The position numbers and the translations under genes are program-made. Positions 8,669 through 16,216 of a stretch of 46,463 nt of DNA are shown piece by piece. How positions within the stretch are numbered: position 1 is the stretch's first letter; each line of letters begins with the position of its first letter. The DNA comes from an uncultured Clostridia bacterium (GTDB taxonomy: Bacteria; Bacillota; Dehalobacteriia; UBA4068). Location of the stretch: positions 1-46,463 of the forward strand of contig CALXRV010000026.1 of NCBI GenBank assembly GCA_944390945.1, in the 5' to 3' direction. The notes below the pieces were generated by a model. The model saw only the letters and a list, made by a program, of their open reading frames with translations. It was not told the DNA's origin and searched no databases.

Positions 8669-8697
8669 CTATACTACATTAATTTGTAAATTCCTGC
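8669..8697 (-). promoter_or_regulatory. sigma-H-like promoter of spoVG
   Basis: Minus strand GCAGGAATT, 11 bases, GTAGTATAG. The -35 matches the sigma-H consensus RnAGGAwWW fully; the -10 matches RnnGAATWW in 7 of 9 positions. In Bacillus, spoVG is a classic sigma-H gene. A sigma-A reading (TTTACA, 16 bases, TATTAT at 8663-8690) overlaps it, so use by either factor is possible. Confidence 0.5.
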
Positions 8698-8772
8698 CGA
8701 CAGCAGTTCAAATGGGAAAACAGTTTAAGACAACAATTTTTCAACGTAAGGCTTGCATTTTCCGGCAATCTC

Positions 8773-8801
8773 TTTTCAAATTCAGCAAAACGCGGTATAA
8801 T
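8773..8801 (+). promoter_or_regulatory. promoter of the mini-ORF/corA transcript
   Basis: TTTTCA, 17 bases, TATAAT. The -10 is perfect. Transcription would start near 8808, leaving about 45 bases before the first mini-ORF and about 205 before corA. Confidence 0.55.
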
Positions 8802-8852
8802 ATTAAACTGTCAAAGAAAGAAAAATCCTAATCCTGATTTGGTGGTGATTCC

Positions 8853-8927
8853 ATGGACGGCGCTCCTAACTGTTGTGACTATCACTCAGCATATTGTAGC
8901 TGCAGGAGGCCGATCCGTGTGTGGTAA
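8853..8927 (+). CDS. cysteine-rich mini-ORF 1 upstream of corA
   Basis: A 24-codon frame starting with ATG behind GGTGGTGA. The peptide contains CCDYHSAYCSC, four cysteines and a histidine in eleven residues, which looks like a metal-binding cluster. Its end overlaps mini-ORF 2 by 11 bases in another frame. It sits between the promoter at 8773-8801 and corA and may be a regulatory leader peptide. It is not recognised as a known family and could be chance. Confidence 0.35.
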   Translation: MDGAPNCCDYHSAYCSCRRPIRVW

Positions 8928-9018
8928 TGTCAACGGCCCCCTTGGCTGTGTGTGGTATTTATTTCCGCAAAATTCCCGACAGCCTGGCTGGCTGTCATAC
9001 AAGGGGGGTTCCCAATGA
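8917..9018 (+). CDS. mini-ORF 2, stop overlaps the corA start
   Basis: A 33-codon frame starting with GTG, with AGGAGG seven bases upstream (this SD lies inside mini-ORF 1). It begins MCGNVNGPLGCVWYLFPQ. Its TGA shares bases with the corA ATG (CAATGA), the arrangement typical of translational coupling. No family is recognised. The chain of overlaps from mini-ORF 1 to mini-ORF 2 to corA suggests a translated leader, as known for corL in Salmonella corA, but there is no visible sequence likeness to corL. Confidence 0.4.
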   Translation: MCGNVNGPLGCVWYLFPQNSRQPGWLSYKGGSQ

Positions 9019-9947
9019 TATTTATTTATCGCACCGTGGAAAATAAGCTTCTCTGCCTGGATGAAATTGAAAAGGATTGCTGGATCAACCTGGTCAATCC
9101 TACGGAAGTTGAGCTGCGGCGTGTTTCTGAGGCGACCGGACTTGACTACGATTTTCTCAAATACCCCTTGGACGACGAGGAGATCCCGCGTGTGGAAGTT
9201 GATGCAGATCAGATAATGATCATTATCCAAGCGCCGATTATCACACCGGAGGAAGCTGTCATTTACGATACGATTCCGCTTGGTATCGTGACCAACGATA
9301 ATTATATCGTTACCGTCTGTTTGGAAGATCTTGATCTGATGGAAGAATTTACTGCCAGCCGGATCAAAGGCATTGCCACGTTCAAAAAAACACGATTCAT
9401 CTTCCATACGCTAAACCGTAAAACAATGCTTTTCTTGAAATATTTACGTGATATTAACCGCCGCACAGAAGAGATGGAACACGAACTCACCCGCTCCATG
9501 AAAAACAAAGAGCTGCTCTATCTGCTCAATCTCCAAAAAAGCCTGGTCTATTTTTCCACCTCACTGCGCTACAATGCCAAAGTGCTGAACCGGCTGGCCG
9601 GCGGACGTACCATTCGTACCTACGAGGAAGATATGGATCTGCTGGAAGATGTGATCATTGAAAATTCGCAAGCGATCGAAATGGCAGAGATCTACAGTAA
9701 TATTACCAATTCCACAATGGATGCCTTTGCCTCATTGATTTCCAACAATCTTTCGGTCACGATGAAATTATTAACCGCCATCACGATCATCCTTGCGATT
9801 CCAACAATGATCTCCGGTTTTTGGGGCATGAATGTCAATGTGCCCTTTGATCATCTCGGCAACTTTTCTTTTTTCCTCATCCTCATCATCTGCGTCATCG
9901 TCTGCATTGTTTCCATCATGCTGTTGAAACGCAGGGACATGTTTTAA
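9015..9947 (+). CDS. corA: CorA-type magnesium/divalent metal channel
   Basis: A homopentameric inner-membrane Mg2+ (Co2+, Ni2+) channel of 310 residues. A large acidic cytoplasmic N-domain and a long helical stalk precede two C-terminal membrane segments. The selectivity motif GMN is present in GFWGMNVNVPFDH near residue 275, and the basic end KRRDMF follows TM2. The ATG at 9015 has AAGGGGGG upstream; an in-frame ATG 21 codons earlier lacks an SD and runs through mini-ORF 2. It is monocistronic with a strong terminator. Confidence 0.95.
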   Translation: MIFIYRTVENKLLCLDEIEKDCWINLVNPTEVELRRVSEATGLDYDFLKYPLDDEEIPRVEVDADQIMIIIQAPIITPEEAVIYDTIPLGIVTNDNYIVTVCLEDLDLMEEFTASRIKGIATFKKTRFIFHTLNRKTMLFLKYLRDINRRTEEMEHELTRSMKNKELLYLLNLQKSLVYFSTSLRYNAKVLNRLAGGRTIRTYEEDMDLLEDVIIENSQAIEMAEIYSNITNSTMDAFASLISNNLSVTMKLLTAITIILAIPTMISGFWGMNVNVPFDHLGNFSFFLILIICVIVCIVSIMLLKRRDMF

Positions 9948-9996
9948 TCTACGGCTTCTGGCCAGAAGCCATCAGGCACAGCTCTATTGACAGCAG

Positions 9997-10028
9997 AAAA
10001 GGACATGGCATCTGCGCCATGTCCTTTT
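9997..10028 (+). terminator. corA terminator
   Basis: A perfect 13-bp stem (AAAAGGACATGGC / GCCATGTCCTTTT) with a 6-nt loop. An 18-bp perfect palindrome (GGCTTCTGGCCAGAAGCC, 9953-9970) precedes it, just after the corA stop. The A/T arms make it bidirectional, so it can also end the small membrane gene on the other strand. Confidence 0.8.
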
Positions 10029-10052
10029 GTTCCGCACGATCACAAATACAAT

Positions 10053-10229
10053 TTAATCTTTCGCTTTGCGCAATGCATGCAGGAAAATTCCGATGCACCA
10101 TAGCGTCAGCAGCACGGCAACCACAACGGCATCTGTACGTTTCAGCATAATACAAAGTACGACTGCAGCTGCGCAAACTGCGATCATCACAACATAGACA
10201 ATAAATTTCCAGCGTGGCAGACCATACAT
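10053..10229 (-). CDS. small two-segment membrane protein, unknown
   Basis: About 58 residues, with two hydrophobic segments (about 8-28 and 33-50) separated by a short KRTD turn and ending in a basic tail (RKAKD). The ATG at 10229 lies eight bases after GGGGG; an ATG two codons earlier would be only two bases from it. The gene follows the rpsR terminator, so it is probably transcribed by read-through or from its own weak promoter. No family is recognised. Confidence 0.55.
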   Translation of the reverse strand: MYGLPRWKFIVYVVMIAVCAAAVVLCIMLKRTDAVVVAVLLTLWCIGIFLHALRKAKD

Positions 10230-10263
10230 AACCATCGCCCCCTGATCAAGACAAACGAAAATA

Positions 10264-10292
10264 AAAAGGCGATACCTTGAGTATCGCCTTTT
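10264..10292 (-). terminator. terminator of the rpsF-ssb-rpsR operon
   Basis: A 12-bp stem (AAAAGGCGATAC / GTATCGCCTTTT), a 5-nt loop and a minus-strand tail TTTTTATTTT, starting 5 bp after the rpsR stop. Confidence 0.85.
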
Positions 10293-10296
10293 CCCA

Positions 10297-10578
10297 TCAG
10301 TCGTTCGTATAAGGCAGCAACGCCAGCACGCGCGCGCGTTTAATCGCTTCAGTCAGGCAGCGCTGATGCTTTGCGCAGTTACCAGAGATACGACGCGGCA
10401 AGATCTTTCCGCGCTCTGTAATATATTTGCGCAGCTTTGCAGCATCCTTGTAGTCGATCTCATCCACATGATCCACGCAGAAAGCGCAAACGCGGCGACG
10501 CCCACGGCGATTGCCACGACCACGACCGGAAAATTCACGGTCGCCCCGTTCGGCGCGGCCGGCTCTCTCTTCAGCCAT
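10297..10578 (-). CDS. rpsR: 30S ribosomal protein bS18
   Basis: A small-subunit platform protein that pairs with bS6, 93 residues. The N-terminus is a basic Gly/Arg-rich tail ([12 protein letters not shown]). The conserved core [31 protein letters not shown] is followed by [14 protein letters not shown]. The pattern CAFC plus two later cysteines (GNC, QRC) marks the zinc-binding C+ form of S18; zinc-free paralogues lack these. GGAGG seven bases before the ATG. It is the last gene of rpsF-ssb-rpsR. Confidence 0.97.
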   Translation of the reverse strand: MAEERAGRAERGDREFSGRGRGNRRGRRRVCAFCVDHVDEIDYKDAAKLRKYITERGKILPRRISGNCAKHQRCLTEAIKRARVLALLPYTND

Positions 10579-10609
10579 GATAAATCCTCCATTCGAAATA
10601 TAATTCATC

Positions 10610-11035
10610 TTAGAACGGCAGATCGTCATCGCCGACCATATCCGCACCAGCGCCGAAAGGCGATGCCTCCGGAACCGGCGACGCGCTCTGATAATTACCG
10701 CCGCCAGCGCCGCCTTCCCGCGGCGAAAGGAAGCGGACATTATCCGCCACGACCTCGGCAGCCTTGCGCTTGCTGCCGTCCTTTGCTTCATAGGTGCGAA
10801 TGCGTAAACTGCCGTCAACAGCCGCCAGCTTGCCCTTGGAAAGGTAATTAGCGCAATTCTCCGCCTGCTGGCGCCAGACTACGATATCAATAAAATCCGT
10901 TTCGCGCTCGCCGGCTGCATTTTTAAAATTCCTATCCACAGCCAACGTAAATGTTGCGACCGCGATGCCGCTCTGCGTAAAACGCAACTCAGGATCAGCC
11001 GTAAGTCGACCGATCAAAACGATGCGGTTCAGCAT
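10610..11035 (-). CDS. ssb: single-stranded DNA-binding protein
   Basis: A homotetrameric OB-fold protein that coats single-stranded DNA in replication and repair, 141 residues. The OB fold covers residues 1-105 ([35 protein letters not shown]). A flexible Gly/Pro-rich linker follows, and the acidic tip DDDLPF recruits partner proteins. AAGGAGG precedes the ATG. It lies between rpsF and rpsR as in most Firmicutes. Confidence 0.97.
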   Translation of the reverse strand: MLNRIVLIGRLTADPELRFTQSGIAVATFTLAVDRNFKNAAGERETDFIDIVVWRQQAENCANYLSKGKLAAVDGSLRIRTYEAKDGSKRKAAEVVADNVRFLSPREGGAGGGNYQSASPVPEASPFGAGADMVGDDDLPF

Positions 11036-11054
11036 ATCGAGCCTCCTTCAATCA

Positions 11055-11342
11055 CTACTCGCCCATCTTCACGACGAGATAGCGCATGATCTCATCCGAG
11101 ATCTTAAAGTTACGCTCCAGCTCCTGCGGCAGTTCAGGTGCGCCCTTGATCCGCAACAGGACATAATAGCCTTCACGCAGCTTTTCGATCTCATAGGCCA
11201 GCCTGCGTTTCCCCCAGGGCTCAACCTTGAGAATCTCACCGCCATTGCTTTGGATCAGCGCATTGTACTTTTCAATGATCTGCGCATATTTCTCTTCTTC
11301 AAAATTCGGCTTGATGATATACACCACTTCGTACTCGCGCAA
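11055..11342 (-). CDS. rpsF: 30S ribosomal protein bS6
   Basis: Partner of bS18 on the 30S platform, 95 residues, a ferredoxin-like fold. Visible family features are REYEVVYIIKPNF at the start, WGKRRLAYEIEKLREGYY in the middle and SDEIMRYLVVK near the end. The start is the rare codon TTG at 11342, chosen because GGGAGGAGGTG lies nine bases upstream and the first residues fit the family exactly. It is the first gene of the operon. Confidence 0.95.
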   Translation of the reverse strand: MREYEVVYIIKPNFEEEKYAQIIEKYNALIQSNGGEILKVEPWGKRRLAYEIEKLREGYYVLLRIKGAPELPQELERNFKISDEIMRYLVVKMGE

Positions 11343-11349
11343 TCCAATT

Positions 11350-11400
11350 CACCTCCTCCCTTTGGACTAACGGCCTCGTGATCCACACGAGGCAGGGTTG
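11350..11400 (-). promoter_or_regulatory. rpsF leader hairpin, candidate S6:S18 autoregulatory site
   Basis: On the minus strand a perfect 8-bp stem (GCCTCGTG / CACGAGGC, 5-nt loop, 11373-11393) is followed at once by CCGTTAGTCC and then the rpsF SD. Many bacteria carry an S6:S18-binding mRNA motif here with a conserved CCG next to the stem, by which the S6-S18 dimer represses its own synthesis. The position and the CCG fit; the full motif was not aligned. Confidence 0.45.
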
Positions 11401-11414
11401 TAAACAACTGGTTT

Positions 11415-11443
11415 ATTATAGCACACTATCCCGTAGGAAGCAA
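11415..11443 (-). promoter_or_regulatory. promoter of rpsF-ssb-rpsR
   Basis: Minus strand TTGCTT, 17 bases, TATAAT. The -10 is perfect and the spacing optimal; it is followed by a leader of about 65 bases that holds the hairpin. Confidence 0.75.
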
Positions 11444-11473
11444 GCCTTTCTTTCCTTCCCGTCGCTTAAAAAA

Positions 11474-12562
11474 CTATTGAAACCGGGCCAGCGCTTCCTC
11501 TGCGCTGACGGCAACCCAGCCTTCCTTATCCAGTTTCAACGCCTCAAGAATCACAACCGCACGCTGGTCGCCAATCATGCCCAATGCTTTTGCTGCTGCC
11601 GCGCGTACCTGCCAGCGCTTATCGTTCGCCGCGATCAGCAATTCCGGCAGCGCATCGCGTATCCGGCCATTCCCAAGGGTAAGCGCAGCAGCCGCACGGA
11701 TATGATAGTTTTTACTGCGTAAACAGGCAATCACATTTTTCGCTTCAAAAGGCATTCCCGTCTGCGCGATAATCTCCAACACAGCTTCTTTATGCCGATC
11801 CTCGATCTCCGGCAACATTCGTGCAAGCAATGCCGCACTTTGCTTCGGCATGGATACGAATACTTCCGCCACACGGCTGGGCAGAAAATGGTCAGGCTGA
11901 ATCAAAGCCAACACCAACATGGGCAGGGACTTCGGCTCTTTGAGGGTAGAAAGCAGTCGTACCGCAGCCATCTGCAGATGTTCATCACGACTGGCCAACA
12001 GCTCGACAAAGCTGCGCAAAACTGCATCATCCGGAAAATAACGCCATGCGTCGACCAAAATGCCTTGTGGATAGGCTGTATCCGTCAGATGTCGACTATA
12101 TGTTTCCATCATCCGCTGTTCACGGACAATCGCACGCAGTTGCTCTTTCACCGCAGGAGTAGCGCGCTCGTAGGCGGAGACAATATCTGCCAGAGATTTG
12201 GGGTTGTTTTTGCGGATGCGCAGCAAAACATCTTCGCTCAACATCTCTTTGCAAGTCAAAATACGCTCACTGAGCGGTAAAAATACAGCTTCTACATCTG
12301 CGCCGGAACTCTCTACCGGAATAAATACGGTAAGTGGTTTATCTGCATTCTCCTCCCGCGTTTTCTTTTTTCGGCGCGAAAGATAAACGACAAACAAGAC
12401 CACCAGGAGAACCAATACCAGCAAAGAAGCAGAAACCAAGAAAAACGTATTCCGCTCTTCACGCAAAAGCTGTGGTAAATGTACAATCAGATCAAAGTAG
12501 GATAATACCCCGCTCCAAACCTGGCTTATAAATGTTCTGATCGTATCCATGACCTGCGTCAT
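11474..12562 (-). CDS. membrane-anchored HEAT-repeat protein
   Basis: A 362-residue protein. A short N-terminal part precedes one strong membrane segment (about residues 38-62, LVSASLLVLVLLVVLFVVYL) and a basic stop-transfer RRKKKTR. The rest is a cytoplasmic helical array. HEAT-like repeats are clearest at residues 190-220 and 285-360 (e.g. NYHIRAAAALTLGNGRIRDALPELL, WQVRAAAAKALGMIGDQRA), so it is probably a scaffold for protein binding. GGAGG precedes the ATG. It lies 33 bp after cvpA on the same strand and probably shares its promoter. No named function is recognised. Confidence 0.75.
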   Translation of the reverse strand: MTQVMDTIRTFISQVWSGVLSYFDLIVHLPQLLREERNTFFLVSASLLVLVLLVVLFVVYLSRRKKKTREENADKPLTVFIPVESSGADVEAVFLPLSERILTCKEMLSEDVLLRIRKNNPKSLADIVSAYERATPAVKEQLRAIVREQRMMETYSRHLTDTAYPQGILVDAWRYFPDDAVLRSFVELLASRDEHLQMAAVRLLSTLKEPKSLPMLVLALIQPDHFLPSRVAEVFVSMPKQSAALLARMLPEIEDRHKEAVLEIIAQTGMPFEAKNVIACLRSKNYHIRAAAALTLGNGRIRDALPELLIAANDKRWQVRAAAAKALGMIGDQRAVVILEALKLDKEGWVAVSAEEALARFQ

Positions 12563-12595
12563 GCCATACCTCCGCCTGTTTTTTCAGCGAACCGT

Positions 12596-13138
12596 TCATA
12601 TCAACCGCTGCAAATCTCGAATCCATGGCAACACCAGCTTTGAATCGTGCATAAAATCCAGCGGCTGCCTGCCAATACCCATCCGGTCAAAAGCAGGAAA
12701 AACAATATCCGATAATAAAAGGATCAGCGCTACGGCCAGCACAAAACCGACCACAGCTCCAAGCGCATGATTGATGCTACCCAGTAGTCCACGCCCAAAA
12801 AGACCGGTCAACGCGTAGGCAATTCGCCGCACCAGCCAACTGATAAATACAAAAATAATCACAAAAACAACCAACTCTACGATGCGGCTGGCCAAACCAT
12901 CTGTAGTGATGAATAAAGATAAAAAAGCGTCCAGCTTCTGATTGCCGCCAGGCTTCCCGGAAAGCACGGGTAACATCCGCACTAAATAATCAGCAACGAT
13001 CCAGGCAAAGCGTCGCGCTGCCCAATAGGCAAGGACCAGCGCGCCAACTTTAGCAATAACATTGATCGTCCCCTGGCGCCAGCCATACCAAATCATCAGG
13101 ATCACAAAACCAGCAAGCACCCAATCGCTGATCGTCAT
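12596..13138 (-). CDS. CvpA family membrane protein
   Basis: A 180-residue integral membrane protein with four hydrophobic segments. It has the CvpA features DWVLAGFVILMIWYGWRQG at the start and LFGRGLLGSINHALGAVVGF near residue 125. CvpA was named from colicin V production in E. coli; its exact role in Firmicutes is not settled. GGGAG five bases before the ATG. A good sigma-A promoter lies upstream, and the HEAT-repeat gene follows. Confidence 0.85.
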   Translation of the reverse strand: MTISDWVLAGFVILMIWYGWRQGTINVIAKVGALVLAYWAARRFAWIVADYLVRMLPVLSGKPGGNQKLDAFLSLFITTDGLASRIVELVVFVIIFVFISWLVRRIAYALTGLFGRGLLGSINHALGAVVGFVLAVALILLLSDIVFPAFDRMGIGRQPLDFMHDSKLVLPWIRDLQRLI

Positions 13139-13195
13139 ATCTACTCCCTACATTATTCGATAAAATCCAGCCAAACAGCTCTATCCTAATAAAAT

Positions 13196-13224
13196 ATTGT
13201 AGCATAAAATGCGGTCTGATTCAA
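13196..13224 (-). promoter_or_regulatory. promoter of cvpA-HEAT gene, -35 inside a palindrome
   Basis: Minus strand TTGAAT, 17 bases, TACAAT. The -35 lies in the centre of the inverted repeat GTCTGATTcAATCAGAC (13214-13230), which could be an operator or a weak terminator for larB. Confidence 0.65.
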
Positions 13225-13262
13225 TCAGACTGGTGCGATTTGTTGTGAATTCTAACTGAATT

Positions 13263-13952
13263 TTATGGCTGTCCAACGCTCTGGGCATTGATCACTGCTG
13301 CCATGTAGCCAGCGCCAAATCCATTATCGATATTGACGACAGCCATACCAGCGGCACAGCTATTCAGCATAGAAAGCAAGGCAGAGATCCCCCCCAGATT
13401 CGCTCCGTAGCCAACCGAAGTTGGTACGGCGATCACCGGCGCTTTTGTCAGTCCACCCACAACAGAGCCGAGCGCCCCTTCCATCCCTGCGACAACAATC
13501 ACAGCTTTCGCGCGGTCGAGCAGCGGCTGCTGCGCCAATAAACGATGAATACCTGCTACGCCAACATCATACGCACGCTCCACATGTGCACCCATCAACT
13601 CTGCCGTCAAAGCGGCTTCCTCTGCCACAGGCAGATCCGAAGTGCCGGCGCACAGCACGGCAATACAGCCGCACGCCTCCCCGCCGCGACGCAAATAGAG
13701 CATCTGCGCGGTAGCATCATATTCTGCGTCTGGCACCGCCGCCTGTACCAGATCTGCCTTTTCCACATCACAGCGCGTCACTAGCAGACTATCCTTACGG
13801 TCATGGGCCATCAGGCTACGCAGAATCGCGATGATCTGCTCTGCTGTCTTGCCCGCGCCGTAGATCACCTCCGGCCAGCCACAGCGTTCTGCTCGCCCAT
13901 GATCCACCTTGGCAAAACCGATATCTTCAAAATCAAGCCTTTCTTCTTCCAT
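13263..13952 (-). CDS. larB: LarB, nickel-pincer cofactor biosynthesis (NaAD carboxylase/hydrolase)
   Basis: LarB carboxylates the pyridinium ring of nicotinic acid adenine dinucleotide and cleaves it, the first step to the nickel-pincer cofactor of lactate racemase and related enzymes. It has 229 residues. The N-terminal LarB signature RCGWPEVIYGAGKT is followed by the AIR carboxylase (PurE)-like fold with AGTSDLPVAEEA, ERAYDVGVAGIHRLL and GMEGALGSVVGGL. AAGGAA precedes the ATG. LarA, LarC and LarE are not in this window, so the gene is an orphan here. The PurE-like fold might suggest AIR carboxylase, but the N-terminal signature favours LarB. Confidence 0.88.
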   Translation of the reverse strand: MEEERLDFEDIGFAKVDHGRAERCGWPEVIYGAGKTAEQIIAILRSLMAHDRKDSLLVTRCDVEKADLVQAAVPDAEYDATAQMLYLRRGGEACGCIAVLCAGTSDLPVAEEAALTAELMGAHVERAYDVGVAGIHRLLAQQPLLDRAKAVIVVAGMEGALGSVVGGLTKAPVIAVPTSVGYGANLGGISALLSMLNSCAAGMAVVNIDNGFGAGYMAAVINAQSVGQP

Positions 13953-14054
13953 GTATCGTTCCTTCTTTCCGCTCTGTTCCTTCTCCGCACAAGGATGGCA
14001 ACCGCCAAACTTGCGCGCAAAAACATCAAAGCATAGAAATATTATTATATGCCC

Positions 14055-14083
14055 TTGTCCAATTTTCCTTTTCGTCTTATAAT
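14055..14083 (+). promoter_or_regulatory. promoter of ychF
   Basis: TTGTCC, 17 bases, TATAAT; transcription would start about 25 bases before the ychF ATG. Confidence 0.7.
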
Positions 14084-14113
14084 ATGTTTGGAAAAAGAAA
14101 AGGAGGATATATC

Positions 14114-15208
14114 ATGGCATTGACCTGCGGCATCATCGGATTACCGATGGTGGGCAAAACGACGTTCTTTAATTTGCTGACCGGCGCCGGCGCTGAAACC
14201 AGTGCATTTTTCAGCGGAAAGACCGCGACCAATACCGGGCATGTCTACATTCCAGATGAGCGCGTGGATTATCTCGCGCACATGTTTAAGCCCAAAAAGA
14301 CGACCTATGCCCAGGTGGAGATCATCGATATCCCGGGACTGGCGCGCGGCGCAGCGCAGGGCAAAGGCAGCGGCAACGAATTTCTTAGCGCAGTGCGCGA
14401 TGCTGATCTTTTGGCGCAGATCGTACGCGCTTTTGACAATCCTGATGTACTGCATACGGAAGAAGGCATCGACATTCTGCGTGATATCGCAACCATTGAA
14501 ACAGAATTGCTGTTTGCAGATCTGCAGTTGATCGAAACCAGGCTCTCGCGCATCAATGCCGGCAGCAAAAAAAAGCTGGAACACCCACTGGAAGAGGCAA
14601 CGTTAAAAAAATGTCAGGAATTATTGCTGGAAGAAAAACCGCTTAAGCTGTTGGAATTGAATGAAGAAGAGAGCGAAGCACTACGTCATATCACCTTCCT
14701 CACCAACAAACCGATGTTGATCGTTGTCAATGTTGATGAAAAACAGCTTGCTAGCGGCGAATATCCGCAACGTGCCGAAGTGGAGGCCTATTGCGCTGCA
14801 CAAGGTTATGAGCTGCTTACCGTCTGCGCAAAAAGCGAAGAGGAAATCGAGCAGCTGCCACCGGAAGACCGCGAGCTGTTTTTGGCAGAATTGGGCGTAA
14901 CGGAAAGTGGCGTCAGCCGAATGGCTAAAGCGCTTTACCGGCAGCTCGGGCTGATTTCTTTCCTGACTGCCGGCCCGGATGAAGTAAAAGCATGGACGAT
15001 CCGTAAAGGTCTGAATGCACGAAAAGCGGCGGGAAAAATCCATTCCGATATTGAGTGCGGCTTCATTCGCGCCGAGACTGTCGCCTTCGATGATCTGGCG
15101 GCTGCCGGTTCAATGGCCGCCGCTCGCGAAAAAGGTGCTTTTCGCTTAGAAGGAAAAGAATATATTGTCGCGGATGGGGATATCATCAACTTCAGATTCA
15201 ACGTATAA
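14114..15208 (+). CDS. ychF: redox-regulated ATPase/GTPase YchF
   Basis: An Obg-family P-loop protein that prefers ATP, binds ribosomes and affects oxidative stress responses. It has 364 residues, full length. G1 is GLPMVGKTT, G3 is DIPGLARGAAQGKGSG, and the altered G4 is VNVDEK in place of NKxD, which explains the loss of GTP specificity in this family. A coiled insertion (residues 130-190) and a C-terminal TGS domain (TIRKGLNARKAAGKIHSD) follow. AAAAGGAGG fixes ATG 14114. The following small gene lies 20 bp downstream and is probably co-transcribed. Confidence 0.96.
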   Translation: MALTCGIIGLPMVGKTTFFNLLTGAGAETSAFFSGKTATNTGHVYIPDERVDYLAHMFKPKKTTYAQVEIIDIPGLARGAAQGKGSGNEFLSAVRDADLLAQIVRAFDNPDVLHTEEGIDILRDIATIETELLFADLQLIETRLSRINAGSKKKLEHPLEEATLKKCQELLLEEKPLKLLELNEEESEALRHITFLTNKPMLIVVNVDEKQLASGEYPQRAEVEAYCAAQGYELLTVCAKSEEEIEQLPPEDRELFLAELGVTESGVSRMAKALYRQLGLISFLTAGPDEVKAWTIRKGLNARKAAGKIHSDIECGFIRAETVAFDDLAAAGSMAAAREKGAFRLEGKEYIVADGDIINFRFNV

Positions 15209-15228
15209 ACGAATAAAGGATGAGTGCC

Positions 15229-15651
15229 ATGGACGAATACAAACCGGAAACCACGACGCAAGACGAGGTGCTGGAAGCACGCCGCGCTATGCTTAAGTAT
15301 AAAAGCGAGAGCTTCAATAAAGGCTATAAACTGGAATTCACAGACAGTGAAGCGAATGAAGCGCGCCGCATCCGAGATGAAATTCTCAACCTGCTGGCAG
15401 AAAACATGCGCTGCGGTATCACGTCTGACGATGAACGAACGCTGGCGCTGGTTCATCGTTACCGCACCGAATCGATCGACAAATATCTGTATAAGTCTAA
15501 TCTGGCGATCCTGTTCGGTCTCTCCACAGTGCTGGCAGCAGATCCGCGCAATAAGCGTGCCTATGACGCTTATGCCGAAGGCTTGGCCGAGTATCTGGCT
15601 GCAGCATTCCGCGCCTATTGTGAAGCGGAACGCGCCAAGCAGCAGGGTTGA
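15229..15651 (+). CDS. small cytosolic protein, unknown (possible TipAS-like fold)
   Basis: A 140-residue, charged, mainly helical protein without signal or membrane segment. The order of a long charged N-half followed by YAEGLAEYLAAAFRAY resembles the end of TipAS antibiotic-recognition domains, but the likeness is weak. AAAGGATG lies eight bases before ATG 15229; an ATG three codons earlier overlaps it. It follows ychF closely and ends at a strong terminator, so ychF and this gene form one transcript. Confidence 0.65.
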   Translation: MDEYKPETTTQDEVLEARRAMLKYKSESFNKGYKLEFTDSEANEARRIRDEILNLLAENMRCGITSDDERTLALVHRYRTESIDKYLYKSNLAILFGLSTVLAADPRNKRAYDAYAEGLAEYLAAAFRAYCEAERAKQQG

Positions 15652-15674
15652 TTGCAATCCTCGCAAATTCCACA

Positions 15675-15713
15675 GGCAGCGCCCTGCATGATCATGCAGA
15701 GCGCTGCCTTTTT
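15675..15713 (+). terminator. terminator of ychF operon
   Basis: An interrupted 14-bp stem (GGCAGCGC-c-CTGCAT / ATGCAG-a-GCGCTGCC) with loop GATC and five T, 23 bp after the stop. Confidence 0.9.
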
Positions 15714-15823
15714 CGTGGTTTTCCATAATGAATGATGTTATAGCGGTATATAGAAATAAGCGATTGCTTTGGGTTATTGGGGATATCGTTCAGGGTAATT
15801 GAAATCGGGAAAGGAATGGACAA

Positions 15824-16216
15824 ATGGAATACAGGATAGACGATAAGATGCTGCATGCGCCGGAATTCGTTTCTTTTGTCAACAGGATCTGGCCACGAGA
15901 GCAGCAGCTGGAAAAAGCAGAGGCCGCACTGAGAAAAACATTCAATATCACCGCCTATGACGGCGAGAATCTTGTCGGCTGCCTGCGGATCCTTACGGAT
16001 GGGTATTATTTCGGAACAATCACTGAACTGCTTGTTCTCCCAGCATACCAAAGACAGGGAATCGGTAGCAAGCTGTTGCAGCTAGCCAGAGAAAATACGC
16101 CAACCATGCTTTATTTTGGCGCCCAACCTGAAGCAGAGGCGTTTTATGAAAAGAATGGCTGCCAACGGAGCCTCCAGTCTTATCTGATCGAATGCCCGTA
16201 TAAAGATCTTGTATGA
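15824..16216 (+). CDS. GNAT family N-acetyltransferase
   Basis: A 130-residue single-domain acetyltransferase. Motif A with the acetyl-CoA pyrophosphate loop is ELLVLPAYQRQGIGSKLLQ (Q/RxxGxG as RQGIG, residues 67-85); the C-terminal motif B is AEAFYEKNGC. The substrate cannot be told from sequence. GGAAAGGA precedes the ATG. It is a monocistronic unit after the ychF terminator, facing ade. Confidence 0.85.
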   Translation: MEYRIDDKMLHAPEFVSFVNRIWPREQQLEKAEAALRKTFNITAYDGENLVGCLRILTDGYYFGTITELLVLPAYQRQGIGSKLLQLARENTPTMLYFGAQPEAEAFYEKNGCQRSLQSYLIECPYKDLV

